23,303 nucleotides of DNA from Methylophilaceae bacterium (GTDB lineage: Bacteria; Pseudomonadota; Gammaproteobacteria; Burkholderiales; Methylophilaceae). The DNA lies in the NCBI GenBank assembly GCA_010031285.1, contig RHAY01000002.1:1-23303 (forward strand). The letters run 5' to 3'. This document shows positions 1-7,780 of this stretch, in pieces (position 1 is the stretch's first letter; the number at the start of each line of letters is the position of its first letter). A program made the translations under genes and the position numbers. The notes under the pieces were generated by a model, which was given only the letters and a program-made list of their open reading frames with translations, searched no databases and was not told where the DNA came from.

Positions 1-1
1 G

Positions 2-682
2 TTTAACGAAATGGCAGAAGGCCTTAATAAAGTAGAACAAGAAAGAAAACTTTTACTTGCAGGAATCTCACATGATGTAAGAACACCTCTCACAAGACTT
101 AGAATTGCTATAGAAATGCTGCCTGAGAAAATAGCTGCCAAACTGAAAAAGAGTATGGAAGAAGATATTACAGAAATAGACAGCATTCTTAACCAATTTA
201 TGGATTACGTTCGAGGCTTTGACCAAGAGAGCAAAATATCAACAAATTTAAACGACTTTTTTAGCCACCTAAAAGAGCAGCACAAAATACTTAACCGCAA
301 TATTGTTTTGGTAAGCAATATTAAAATACCTATTTTTTATGACATCAGGCCCGTTTCATTTAGAAGATTATTTGATAATTTAATTAACAATGCATTTTCT
401 TATTCAAATGGGGAAGTTTTAATTACGCTTAAAAAAAATAAAGATGGTATTACGATTAGCATTCTAGATGACGGTCCTGGCATACCAGCAGCAGAAATTA
501 AACGCCTCCTTAAGCCCTTTGAGCGATTGGATGAAGCAAGGGGAAATACTGAAGGTTGCGGACTTGGCCTTGCTATAGCGGAGCGAATTACTCAGTCACA
601 TGATGGCAAACTAACAATTTCTAATCGTACTAAAAAAGGTCTTGAAGTTAAAATTGTCTTGCCTTTAGTGAGCGAGAGTTAG
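2..682 (+). CDS. envZ: EnvZ-type sensor histidine kinase, C-terminal part (5' truncated by window)
   Basis: Two-component sensor kinase that would autophosphorylate on histidine and pass phosphate to an OmpR-like regulator at the inner membrane. The reading frame is open from base 2, and the first residues (FNEMAEGL) look like the end of a HAMP linker, so the gene starts upstream and the ATG at 11 is internal. Then come the phospho-acceptor H-box (GISHDVRTPLTRLR), the N-box (DNLINNAFSYS), the G1 box (LDDGPGIP) and the G2 box (GCGLGLAIAERI), giving a complete DHp plus HATPase_c core in 226 visible residues. The sensor domain, membrane segments and any ompR partner lie outside the window. The H-box and HAMP end match EnvZ closely; another OmpR-family sensor such as an RstB-like kinase is the alternative. 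The stop overlaps the convergent cysG stop by 4 bp. Confidence 0.85.
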   Translation, partial: FNEMAEGLNKVEQERKLLLAGISHDVRTPLTRLRIAIEMLPEKIAAKLKKSMEEDITEIDSILNQFMDYVRGFDQESKISTNLNDFFSHLKEQHKILNRNIVLVSNIKIPIFYDIRPVSFRRLFDNLINNAFSYSNGEVLITLKKNKDGITISILDDGPGIPAAEIKRLLKPFERLDEARGNTEGCGLGLAIAERITQSHDGKLTISNRTKKGLEVKIVLPLVSES

Positions 683-2058
683 TTAAACCAATTTAATTTT
701 TTTCTAAGCTTCACAACATTACCAATAATAATGAGTGATGGGGATTTTAATTTTTCTTGTTTCACTTTTTGAGTAATATTTAAAAGACTACCCGTTATAA
801 CTTTTTGACTTGAAGTTGTTCCTTGTTCAACGACTGCAATCGGCAAATTTTTTGGTGCGCCACGTTTAATTAATTGTTCGCATATTTGCGAAAGCGCTAA
901 AAGGCCCATATAAATTACCACTGTTTGATTGGGTTTAGCAAGCGAATCCCATTCAAGAGTGAGTGTTTCATTTTTCATATGGCCTGTAACAAATATGCAA
1001 GATTGCGCATAGTCTCTGTGGGTCAAAGGAATGCCTGCATAGCTTGATACACCGTTAGCAGCAGTGATTCCAGGCACTACTTGAAATGGAATTTTATGCT
1101 CCATGAGCATTTCAATTTCCTCGCCACCTCTCCCAAAGATGAAAGGGTCACCGCCTTTTAACCGTAAAACTCGCAAACCTTTTTTTGCTAATTTTACAAG
1201 CAATTGATTAATTTTTTCTTGTGGCACAGTATGTCGATCTCTTTCTTTGCCAACATAAATAAACTCTGCATCACGTCTTACTAAATTTAAAACATCTTTA
1301 CTGATCAATTTATCATAAACACATACATCCGATCTCTGCATTAAATGAAGCGCTCTAAATGTAAGTAAATCTGGGTCGCCAGGTCCGCCACCAACTAAGA
1401 AGACTTCTCCTTGTTTCTTTTTTATTTCATTCTTTTTCACCAAAGCCATTAATTGCTGTTCGCTTAATTTCTTAGTTTGATTTAGAAACCGTCTTACAAT
1501 AGGGTGATCAATAAAATTTTCCCAAAAAATTCTTCTTGATTGGGTTGTTTCATATCTATTTTTAACACTGTCTCTCATGGATCCCATCACAGAAGCAAGC
1601 TTACTAAAGCTGTGTGGAATCAAAGCTTCAATTTTTTCACGAACAAATTTAGCTAAAACAGGTGCATTGCCTTCACTGGAAATTGCAATTATTAATGGTG
1701 ATCGATCTATAATGGATCCCATAGTAAATGTGCAGAGCGAAGGTTCATCAACCACATTAACTGGAATATTTAATGCTTGTGCAGTTTTAGATACCAATAG
1801 ATTAACTTTTTTATTATCGGTGGCTGCAACAACAAGAACAGGATGGGTTAAATCATTTTTCTCAAAAGACTTTATCTTGACGTGAATTTTTTTTAGCTTT
1901 TGATAATGTTTTAATTCCTTACATAAGCTAGAAGCAATCACGGTAATTTTTGCATTGGCTTTAAGAAGCATTTCAATCTTTCTTAAAGCAACGTCACCAC
2001 CTCCTATAACTAATACAGGCTTATGTACTAAATTTATAAAAATAGGAAAACTTTTCAT
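679..2058 (-). CDS. cysG: Siroheme synthase (trifunctional CysG)
   Basis: Makes siroheme from uroporphyrinogen III by SAM-dependent bis-methylation, NAD-dependent dehydrogenation and iron chelation; siroheme serves sulfite and nitrite reductases. At 459 residues it matches full-length E. coli CysG (457). The N-terminal Rossmann part shows VIGGGDVALRK (about 17-27) and VVAATDN. The central part shows NVVDEP, with the Asp equivalent to E. coli D104, and SIIDRSPLIIAISSEGN, the phospho-serine region. The C-terminal uroporphyrinogen methyltransferase shows VGGGPGDPDLLT, RLKGGDPFIFGRGGEE and PLTHRDYAQS. All three activities therefore look intact. It is the only gene in its immediate transcription unit here, divergent from miaB and convergent with envZ. 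No terminator separates it from envZ. Confidence 0.95.
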   Translation of the reverse strand: MKSFPIFINLVHKPVLVIGGGDVALRKIEMLLKANAKITVIASSLCKELKHYQKLKKIHVKIKSFEKNDLTHPVLVVAATDNKKVNLLVSKTAQALNIPVNVVDEPSLCTFTMGSIIDRSPLIIAISSEGNAPVLAKFVREKIEALIPHSFSKLASVMGSMRDSVKNRYETTQSRRIFWENFIDHPIVRRFLNQTKKLSEQQLMALVKKNEIKKKQGEVFLVGGGPGDPDLLTFRALHLMQRSDVCVYDKLISKDVLNLVRRDAEFIYVGKERDRHTVPQEKINQLLVKLAKKGLRVLRLKGGDPFIFGRGGEEIEMLMEHKIPFQVVPGITAANGVSSYAGIPLTHRDYAQSCIFVTGHMKNETLTLEWDSLAKPNQTVVIYMGLLALSQICEQLIKRGAPKNLPIAVVEQGTTSSQKVITGSLLNITQKVKQEKLKSPSLIIIGNVVKLRKKLNWFN

Positions 2059-2190
2059 AACATCATTTTACATGTTCATTGGAAGGTCGTTCCTATCTAA
2101 AACGCAATAATTTATCTGTATTATTAATCACTTAAAGCCACTATACTTAACGCAACCTAATTTCAATGTGTCACATATTTTATTAGTTTT
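2059..2190. other. Divergent intergenic region cysG / miaB
   Basis: This 132-bp AT-rich spacer must carry the promoters for both cysG (minus) and miaB (plus). For miaB, a near-consensus -10 box TATACT lies at 2142-2147, about 45 bp before the ATG, but no good -35 box is found 16-18 bp upstream. A short dyad (GGAA-5-TTCC) lies at 2081-2093 near the cysG start; four-base arms are too short to call an operator. No small gene or RNA was recognised. Confidence 0.3.
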
Positions 2191-3513
2191 ATGCTTAAAA
2201 AAGTTTTTATTAAAACATTCGGCTGTCAAATGAATGAATACGACTCATCCAAAATGCAGGATGTATTAAATCAAGCTCACGCGACTTCCAAGACGGATAA
2301 TCCTAAGGAAGCTGATCTTGTTATTTTAAATACATGCTCTGTCAGAGAAAAAGCTGAAGAAAAAATATATAGTCATCTTGGCGAATATGAAGCTCTAAAG
2401 AAAATTAATCCCAATTTACTTATTGCGATTGGTGGGTGCGTTGCTAGTCAAGAAGGTGATAATATTCTTAAGCGAGCCCCTTTTGTAGATCTTATTTTTG
2501 GCCCACAAACCCTTCATCGATTACCAGAATTAATAAACAAAAGAAAATCAGCCGGCTCATCACAAGTTGATATTTCATTCCCTGAAATAGAAAAATTTGA
2601 TCATTTACCCGCTCCAAGCTTCTCAGGAGCTTCAGCTATGGTTTCAATTATTGAAGGATGCAGCAAATATTGTTCCTTTTGTGTTGTACCTTACACACGA
2701 GGTGAAGAAATCTCTAGACCTTTTGAGGATATATTGGCTGAAGTCATTCATCTGGCTTCTTTAGGCGCGAAAGAAATCACTCTGCTTGGGCAAAATGTGA
2801 ATGCCTATCGATCGCTTACTAAAAAAGGATCTCCTGCAGACCTTGCTTTGCTTATAGAATATATTTCTGAGATTGAATCGATTAAACGCATTAAATTTAC
2901 AACAAGTCATCCCAATGAAATGAATGACAACCTGATAGACTGCTTCGGAAAATTTCCAAAGCTTGCCGCTCATCTTCATTTACCAATTCAATCAGGTTCA
3001 GATCGCATATTGTCAGCCATGAAGAGAAATTACACAACGCTAGAATACAAAAATATCATAAGAAAATTAAAAAAAAATTGCCCTCAAATTTCAATAAGTT
3101 CTGATTTTATTATTGGATTCCCGAACGAAACAGATGCAGATTTTGAAATGACAAAAAAAATTATGGAAGATGTTAAATTTGATTTTAGTTTTAGTTTTTT
3201 ATATAGCCCAAGACCGGGAACGCCAGCCTCTTATATTCACGACGAAATACCTCATGAGATAAAATTAAGAAGATTGAATGAATTACAATCACTGAATGAA
3301 GCGCAAGGCAAGGCGATCAGCCATCTTATGTTAGGCACTAAACAGCGCATTTTAATTGACGGTCAATCATGGAAGAATCCATTAGAAATGGCTGGTAAAA
3401 CAGATAATAATAGAGTCGTTGACGTTAAAGCTGATAAATCATTTATTAACCAATTTGTAGACGTCACAATTACCGAAGTGACTTCAAAAAGACTTCGCGG
3501 AGAAATTATTTAA
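2191..3513 (+). CDS. miaB: tRNA-2-methylthio-N6-isopentenyladenosine(37) synthase MiaB
   Basis: Radical-SAM methylthiotransferase that adds the 2-methylthio group to i6A37 of tRNAs reading UNN codons. The N-terminal UPF0004 domain opens with IKTFGCQMNEYDSSKM and carries the three auxiliary cluster cysteines C12, C49 and C83. The radical-SAM cluster motif is EGCSKYCSFC (C157, C161, C164). A C-terminal TRAM domain (about 375-440) ends in RLRGEII. The 440-residue length is normal. The start is chosen because the family begins a few residues before the IKTxGCQMN motif; no Shine-Dalgarno sequence is evident. It heads the conserved miaB-phoH-ybeY-corC cluster, with only one base between its stop and the phoH ATG. 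Confidence 0.96.
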   Translation: MLKKVFIKTFGCQMNEYDSSKMQDVLNQAHATSKTDNPKEADLVILNTCSVREKAEEKIYSHLGEYEALKKINPNLLIAIGGCVASQEGDNILKRAPFVDLIFGPQTLHRLPELINKRKSAGSSQVDISFPEIEKFDHLPAPSFSGASAMVSIIEGCSKYCSFCVVPYTRGEEISRPFEDILAEVIHLASLGAKEITLLGQNVNAYRSLTKKGSPADLALLIEYISEIESIKRIKFTTSHPNEMNDNLIDCFGKFPKLAAHLHLPIQSGSDRILSAMKRNYTTLEYKNIIRKLKKNCPQISISSDFIIGFPNETDADFEMTKKIMEDVKFDFSFSFLYSPRPGTPASYIHDEIPHEIKLRRLNELQSLNEAQGKAISHLMLGTKQRILIDGQSWKNPLEMAGKTDNNRVVDVKADKSFINQFVDVTITEVTSKRLRGEII

Positions 3514-3514
3514 T

Positions 3515-4471
3515 ATGGGAATGAAATTTGAATTACCTTCTGAAAACAACAGGCAATTATCTAATTTGTGTGGAGCATTAGATCAAAACCTAAAGCAAAT
3601 TGAATCGGCATTAGAAGTAGATATTGTAAGGCGTGGATCAAGTTTTGTTATAAACGGTCCTTCAAAAAATATAAAAGCTGCGGCAGCGCTTATCCAAAGA
3701 TTTTTCAAAAAAGCTTCAGATCCTATTGAATTAGAAGATATTCAATTAGGGCTGGTCGAAATAAATAAATTTGAAAAAGCAATAAAAGTAACTTCAGAAA
3801 TTAATGAGCTCAAAACAAAAAGAAATGATCTCAGAGGTAGGACCCCCAGACAAAATACGTATTTAAAAAATATTCAGGATTTTGATATCACATTCGGTAT
3901 TGGCCCCGCAGGCACAGGAAAAACTTATCTTGCTGTTGCAAGTGCTGTAGATGCCATAAACCGAGATAAAATTAAACGTATCGTATTAGTTAGGCCTGCC
4001 GTAGAAGCTGGTGAGAGACTAGGTTTTCTTCCAGGTGATTTGGCACAAAAAGTAAACCCTTATTTAAGACCTCTTTATGATGCACTCTATGACTTGGCTG
4101 GCTATGATAATGTCCATAAAATGATTGATAAAAGCATCATCGAAATAGCGCCCTTAGCATACATGAGAGGTCGCACACTTAATCAAAGCTTTATCATATT
4201 AGATGAAGCTCAAAATACGACTCCTGAACAGATGAAGATGTTTTTAACCCGCATAGGTTTTGGATCAAAAACCGTCATTACAGGTGATATTACTCAAATT
4301 GACTTAGCGAAAGGTCAGAAAAGCGGTTTAATTGAGGCAAAGAAAATTTTGTCAAAGGTAAAAGGTATTGCATTCACTCATTTCTTATCCGAAGATGTCG
4401 TCAGACATCCCCTCGTTCAAAAAATTATTAACGCCTATGAGAATTTTGAAAAAAAGAAAGTAGATAATTAA
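3515..4471 (+). CDS. phoH: PhoH-like ATPase (YbeZ)
   Basis: Cytoplasmic P-loop ATPase of the PhoH/YbeZ family, associated with YbeY in RNA and ribosome maturation. A short KH-like N-terminal region (about 1-80) precedes the ATPase domain. Walker A is GIGPAGTGKT (128-137), and Walker B is IILDEAQN (227-234), followed by TTPEQMKMFLTRIGFGSK and TGDITQIDL, the family signature. The block VRPAVEAGERLGFLPGD (159-175) is also diagnostic. At 318 residues it is somewhat shorter than E. coli YbeZ. The ATG at 3515 is used, with ATG 3521 (residue 3) as a trivial alternative. It sits one base after miaB and six bases before ybeY, so co-transcription and possibly translational coupling are likely. Confidence 0.94.
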   Translation: MGMKFELPSENNRQLSNLCGALDQNLKQIESALEVDIVRRGSSFVINGPSKNIKAAAALIQRFFKKASDPIELEDIQLGLVEINKFEKAIKVTSEINELKTKRNDLRGRTPRQNTYLKNIQDFDITFGIGPAGTGKTYLAVASAVDAINRDKIKRIVLVRPAVEAGERLGFLPGDLAQKVNPYLRPLYDALYDLAGYDNVHKMIDKSIIEIAPLAYMRGRTLNQSFIILDEAQNTTPEQMKMFLTRIGFGSKTVITGDITQIDLAKGQKSGLIEAKKILSKVKGIAFTHFLSEDVVRHPLVQKIINAYENFEKKKVDN

Positions 4472-4477
4472 CTTCAT

Positions 4478-4930
4478 ATGGAAGTAAAACCCATTATTAC
4501 AATTCAAGATATGGTGCATACAAAACCAATTTTAAAAAAAACATTCTGCCAAAAATGGCTCGAACCTATTATTGATAAAAATGCTGAAATAACTATTCGA
4601 ATAGTAGGGAGTGATGAATCAAAAAATCTAAACAATATGTATCGCAAAAAAAAATATCCAACCAATGTATTGTCTTTTCTTGTTGACGATGTAGATCACC
4701 TCATTGGAGATATTGTTCTTTGTGCTCCAGTCATAGAAAAAGAAGCTTTGGAACAATCGAAAAACCTTCAAGCTCACTACGCTCATCTTATTATTCATGG
4801 AGCACTTCATTTATATGGTTATGACCATGAAAATCAAATAGATGCTGAAATTATGGAAGAAAAAGAGATTAAAATTCTTACCAAACTAGGTTTTAAAAAT
4901 CCTTATCTTATAGAAGACAAAATATCGTAA
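4478..4930 (+). CDS. ybeY: Endoribonuclease YbeY (rRNA maturation factor)
   Basis: Zinc-dependent single-strand endoribonuclease needed for 16S rRNA 3'-end maturation and 70S quality control. The hallmark metal-binding motif HGALHLYGYDH is complete (H107, H111, H117). Upstream it has the family block YRKKKYPTNVLSFLVDD and GDIVLCAPV. The length of 150 residues is typical. It lies directly downstream of phoH, its functional partner. Its stop codon shares a base with the next start (TAATG at 4928-4932), which implies translational coupling to the CBS-domain gene. Confidence 0.95.
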   Translation: MEVKPIITIQDMVHTKPILKKTFCQKWLEPIIDKNAEITIRIVGSDESKNLNNMYRKKKYPTNVLSFLVDDVDHLIGDIVLCAPVIEKEALEQSKNLQAHYAHLIIHGALHLYGYDHENQIDAEIMEEKEIKILTKLGFKNPYLIEDKIS

Positions 4931-5763
4931 TGAGCGAATCAAAAAAGTCTAAATTAATCGAACGCCTCAGTCACTTTCTTTTAAGAGGTCCTGAAGATCG
5001 CACACAGCTTTTTGAATTACTAAAATCATCATATGAAAAAAATCTACTAGATGCTGATTCACTTTCTATGATTGAAGGTGTCCTTCAGGTTTCGGAAATG
5101 CAAGTCAGAGATATTATGATTCCAAGATCACAAATGGATGTTATTGATATCTCTCATTCGCCTGAAAAATTTATTCCTTTTATCATAGCTACTGCTCACT
5201 CAAGGTTTCCTGTCATTGAAGATGACAAAAATGATGTTATCGGAATTTTACTCGCTAAGGATCTACTTAAATATTATGCCGGCAACGATTTTGAAATTAG
5301 AGATATGTTACGTCCTGCTGTATTTATCCCTGAATCCAAAAGACTAAATGTGCTTCTAAAAGAATTTAGAGGAAGTCGAAATCACATTGCGATCGTAGTA
5401 GATGAGTATGGTGGCGTTTCAGGGATGGTCACAATTGAAGATGTATTAGAACAAATTGTCGGTGAAATTGAAGATGAATTTGACTTTGATGAGACCGAAG
5501 ACAATATTATTCAAGACAAAAATGGCCTCTACAGAGTAAAAGCATCAACTGAAATTGAAGACTTTAATGAATTTTTTAAGGTGAACTTTAGTAATGAAGA
5601 GTTTTCTACTATTGGCGGTTTAATTATTCATGCATTTGGTCATCTTCCAAAGCGAGACGAAAAAATTACCTTTCAGGGATTCAAAATTACAGTCCTAAGA
5701 GCTGATAGTCGTAAACTTTATTCTATTCTTCTTGAAATTGACACTCCCGATAATAACGTGTAA
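4930..5763 (+). CDS. corC: CorC/YbeX-type CBS-domain protein (magnesium/cobalt efflux family)
   Basis: Soluble member of the CorC/HlyC family. The N-terminal segment LLRGPEDRTQLFELLK leads into LQVSEMQVRDIMIPRSQMD, the usual entry to a tandem CBS pair (about 65-190, including HIAIVVDEYGGVSGMVTIED), followed by the acidic linker EIEDEFDFDETED and a C-terminal transporter-associated CorC_HlyC domain (about 205-275). There are no membrane segments. In enteric bacteria YbeX lies in the same miaB-ybeZ-ybeY-ybeX-lnt order and has been linked to ribosome homeostasis and Mg/Co handling. The precise role here is inferred from family and position. The ATG overlaps the ybeY stop by one base. Confidence 0.9.
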   Translation: MSESKKSKLIERLSHFLLRGPEDRTQLFELLKSSYEKNLLDADSLSMIEGVLQVSEMQVRDIMIPRSQMDVIDISHSPEKFIPFIIATAHSRFPVIEDDKNDVIGILLAKDLLKYYAGNDFEIRDMLRPAVFIPESKRLNVLLKEFRGSRNHIAIVVDEYGGVSGMVTIEDVLEQIVGEIEDEFDFDETEDNIIQDKNGLYRVKASTEIEDFNEFFKVNFSNEEFSTIGGLIIHAFGHLPKRDEKITFQGFKITVLRADSRKLYSILLEIDTPDNNV

Positions 5764-5802
5764 TTTTTTGAACTAATCGACTTAATCTTTTTCATACAGG
5801 TT

Positions 5803-5809
5803 TAAGGAG
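5803..5809 (+). promoter_or_regulatory. Strong Shine-Dalgarno for the small exported protein
   Basis: TAAGGAG ends 6 bases before the ATG at 5816. This is one of the best ribosome binding sites in the window, where most genes have weak or no visible site, and it fixes the start of the 124-residue gene. Confidence 0.75.
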
Positions 5810-5815
5810 TCTCCC

Positions 5816-6190
5816 ATGAAAAACCATCTTTTAGCTATTCTTTTAATTTTATCACCCTCCCTATTTGCAAACGAATCTGATATTGATAAAAGTAAACTCC
5901 CTGTTGACGAAAAATCTTTCATCGAGGCTATCAGTCGCTTCAATAAGGATGAAATTCTCAAGGCGCTTGGGGAGCCAATGCACAGAGAAGATATTAAGAT
6001 GAAATCTTCCGATGAGGTTGTGGCCTCTGTTTGGCAATATCATCACATTAATACTGCAGAGGATGGCAGTTATTATCCGGTGACTGAATTAGATTTTTTA
6101 GATGAGTTTGTTGAGACTGTTGTTTTTCAAAATAATAATGGGCAGCCTTCAGGTAGCCCTTCTCAGACATATAAAATTCAAAAGCCTTAA
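5816..6190 (+). CDS. Small exported protein of unknown function
   Basis: Unrecognised 124-residue protein. The N-terminus has a lysine, a hydrophobic run (LLAILLILSPSLF) and a likely signal peptidase I site after Ala18 (FA-NES), so the mature protein would be periplasmic, about 106 residues. No lipobox cysteine is present and there are no cysteines at all. The mature part has a helical region (EKSFIEAISRFNKDEIL), a KALGEP turn, a likely strand (VASVWQYHHIN), an acidic stretch, another likely strand (VETVVFQNN) and a Ser/Pro-rich tail. The LGEP...VWxY layout faintly recalls BamE/SmpA-like small envelope proteins, but this is only a resemblance. It interrupts the usual corC-lnt adjacency. An aqueous envelope role is all that context supports. 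Confidence 0.75.
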   Translation: MKNHLLAILLILSPSLFANESDIDKSKLPVDEKSFIEAISRFNKDEILKALGEPMHREDIKMKSSDEVVASVWQYHHINTAEDGSYYPVTELDFLDEFVETVVFQNNNGQPSGSPSQTYKIQKP

Positions 6191-6224
6191 TTACTTTTTT
6201 TAGGTTTTATTGATCATAATTCAG

Positions 6225-6261
6225 TACAATGGTCTTAAACGGCCTTTTGTATTTTGAATAA
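6225..6261 (+). promoter_or_regulatory. Possible lnt promoter -10 and 10-codon overlapping ORF
   Basis: TACAAT (6225-6230) matches five of six -10 positions, but no convincing -35 lies upstream. Overlapping it, an ATG at 6229 opens a 10-codon frame (MVLNGLLYFE, stop 6259-6261) that runs across the proposed lnt TTG start at 6254. If the -10 is real the transcript would start downstream of this ATG, so the two readings compete. Neither is strong. Confidence 0.2.
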
Positions 6262-7753
6262 ACACTACCTATCCTTTTATTTAGTTATTTCCTTTTTTCT
6301 CGGAGCGATATCAGTTCTGAGTTTTTCACCCTTTAATTACCACTTTATTTCACTCATTTCTTTGAGTGGTCTTTTTTTTATTTGGCATAAACTAAAACAT
6401 GCAAAACAAGGGTTTTTATCAGGCCTTTTTTTTGGCTTAGGTTTGTTTGGCTTCGGCATTTCATGGATCTACATAAGTCTCAACACATATGGCGGCATGC
6501 CCTCATGGTTAGCATATTTAAGTACTTTTTTATTTTGCCTTTTCTTAGCTTTTTTTATTGGCATTGTAGGATGGATTTCTTTACATCGAAAATCGAGTCT
6601 TTTTTTAATTCCATTTTTCTGGACATTCTCTGAATGGATAAGAGGCTGGTTCTTAACTGGTTTTCCATGGCTTACCATGGGTTACTCACAAATACCCTCA
6701 GGGCCCCTTGCTGGATTTTTACCTGTCATAGGGATTTATGGAATCACTTTGATTCTCACTTCTTTAGCTTTAATTTTTAGCCTTCTATTGTTAGATAAAA
6801 ATAAGCGTTCGCAATTTATCAAACTTAGTTTAATTTCATTCGTATTGGTATCTGGTCAATTTCTAAAATATATTGAATGGACTGATCCTGTTGGCGAACC
6901 TATATCTGTATCTCTTATTCAAGGCAATATCCCTCAAGATATTAAATGGCAAAAAGAAACTATTTTACAAACATTAAATACTTATCAAGCGCTTATTCAA
7001 AAAACAAAAGGTCAAATTATTCTTCTTCCAGAAACTGCCTTGCCTCTTCTCGTTGAATCTATCCCAACGACATTTAAAGAATCTATTTTAAGACATGCCA
7101 CACAAGCGCAAAGTGAAGTGCTTATGGGCGCAATTGAGCGTCAAGGCACAAATTACTTTAATGTTGTATTTAATCTAAAGAGTGACTCATCACAAATTTA
7201 TCGTAAATCACATTTAGTTCCATTCGGTGAATTCATACCCTTAAAATTTATTTTTCAATATATTTATACACATTATCTCAATATACCCATGAATGATTTA
7301 TCAAGAGGAAGCTCACATCAAATACCTATGACTTTTGGAAATCAAAAAATTGCATTCAATATTTGTTATGAAGACGTTTTTGGTGAAGAGATTATTCAGG
7401 CCCTTCCTTCTGCAACACTTATAGCTAATGTGAGTAATGATGCATGGTATGGAAAATCTATTGCTGCTTACCAGCATTTACAATTTTCTCAAGCAAGGGC
7501 TATCGAAACAGGCAGAATGGTTATTCGATCAACAAATACTGGCGCTACAGCCATTATTAATGAGCATGGGTTTGTTAAAGCAGCACTCCCCGGATTTACT
7601 GAAGGCGTTCTCGAAGGGTCTGTGCAGGGATTCAAAAATGCAACACCATATGTTTCATTGGGTAATTGGCCCGTCATTACATTATGTTGTATTGCCCTTC
7701 TTGGTTGGTTTATGAGACATTCAAAACTTTTATCGATATTGAAAAAGAAGTAG
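6254..7753 (+). CDS. lnt: Apolipoprotein N-acyltransferase
   Basis: Inner-membrane enzyme that N-acylates the terminal cysteine of lipoproteins, the last step before Lol sorting; SCO1 and MlaA in this window are candidate substrates. Hydrophobic segments fill residues 1-205, then a periplasmic nitrilase-like domain carries the Glu-Lys-Cys triad: LLPETALPLL (E260), YRKSHLVPFGEF (K318) and FNICYEDVFGEE (C371). A last membrane segment (VITLCCIALLGWF) precedes the basic C-terminus. The length of 499 is normal. The start is TTG at 6254: an in-frame stop lies just upstream at 6236-6238, there is no in-frame ATG until residue 82, and the membrane segment begins immediately. No Shine-Dalgarno is visible. 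Confidence 0.94.
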   Translation: MNKHYLSFYLVISFFLGAISVLSFSPFNYHFISLISLSGLFFIWHKLKHAKQGFLSGLFFGLGLFGFGISWIYISLNTYGGMPSWLAYLSTFLFCLFLAFFIGIVGWISLHRKSSLFLIPFFWTFSEWIRGWFLTGFPWLTMGYSQIPSGPLAGFLPVIGIYGITLILTSLALIFSLLLLDKNKRSQFIKLSLISFVLVSGQFLKYIEWTDPVGEPISVSLIQGNIPQDIKWQKETILQTLNTYQALIQKTKGQIILLPETALPLLVESIPTTFKESILRHATQAQSEVLMGAIERQGTNYFNVVFNLKSDSSQIYRKSHLVPFGEFIPLKFIFQYIYTHYLNIPMNDLSRGSSHQIPMTFGNQKIAFNICYEDVFGEEIIQALPSATLIANVSNDAWYGKSIAAYQHLQFSQARAIETGRMVIRSTNTGATAIINEHGFVKAALPGFTEGVLEGSVQGFKNATPYVSLGNWPVITLCCIALLGWFMRHSKLLSILKKK

Positions 7754-7780
7754 AATGCTTCAATTAAAGATCAATTCATT

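Noticed and set aside
1577..1885. Open frame of 102 codons on the plus strand inside cysG
   Set aside because: It lies wholly opposite a well-conserved part of CysG and has no family features; it is a shadow frame.
2081..2093. GGAA-N5-TTCC dyad upstream of cysG as an operator
   Set aside because: Four-base arms are expected often by chance, and no matching second site was seen.
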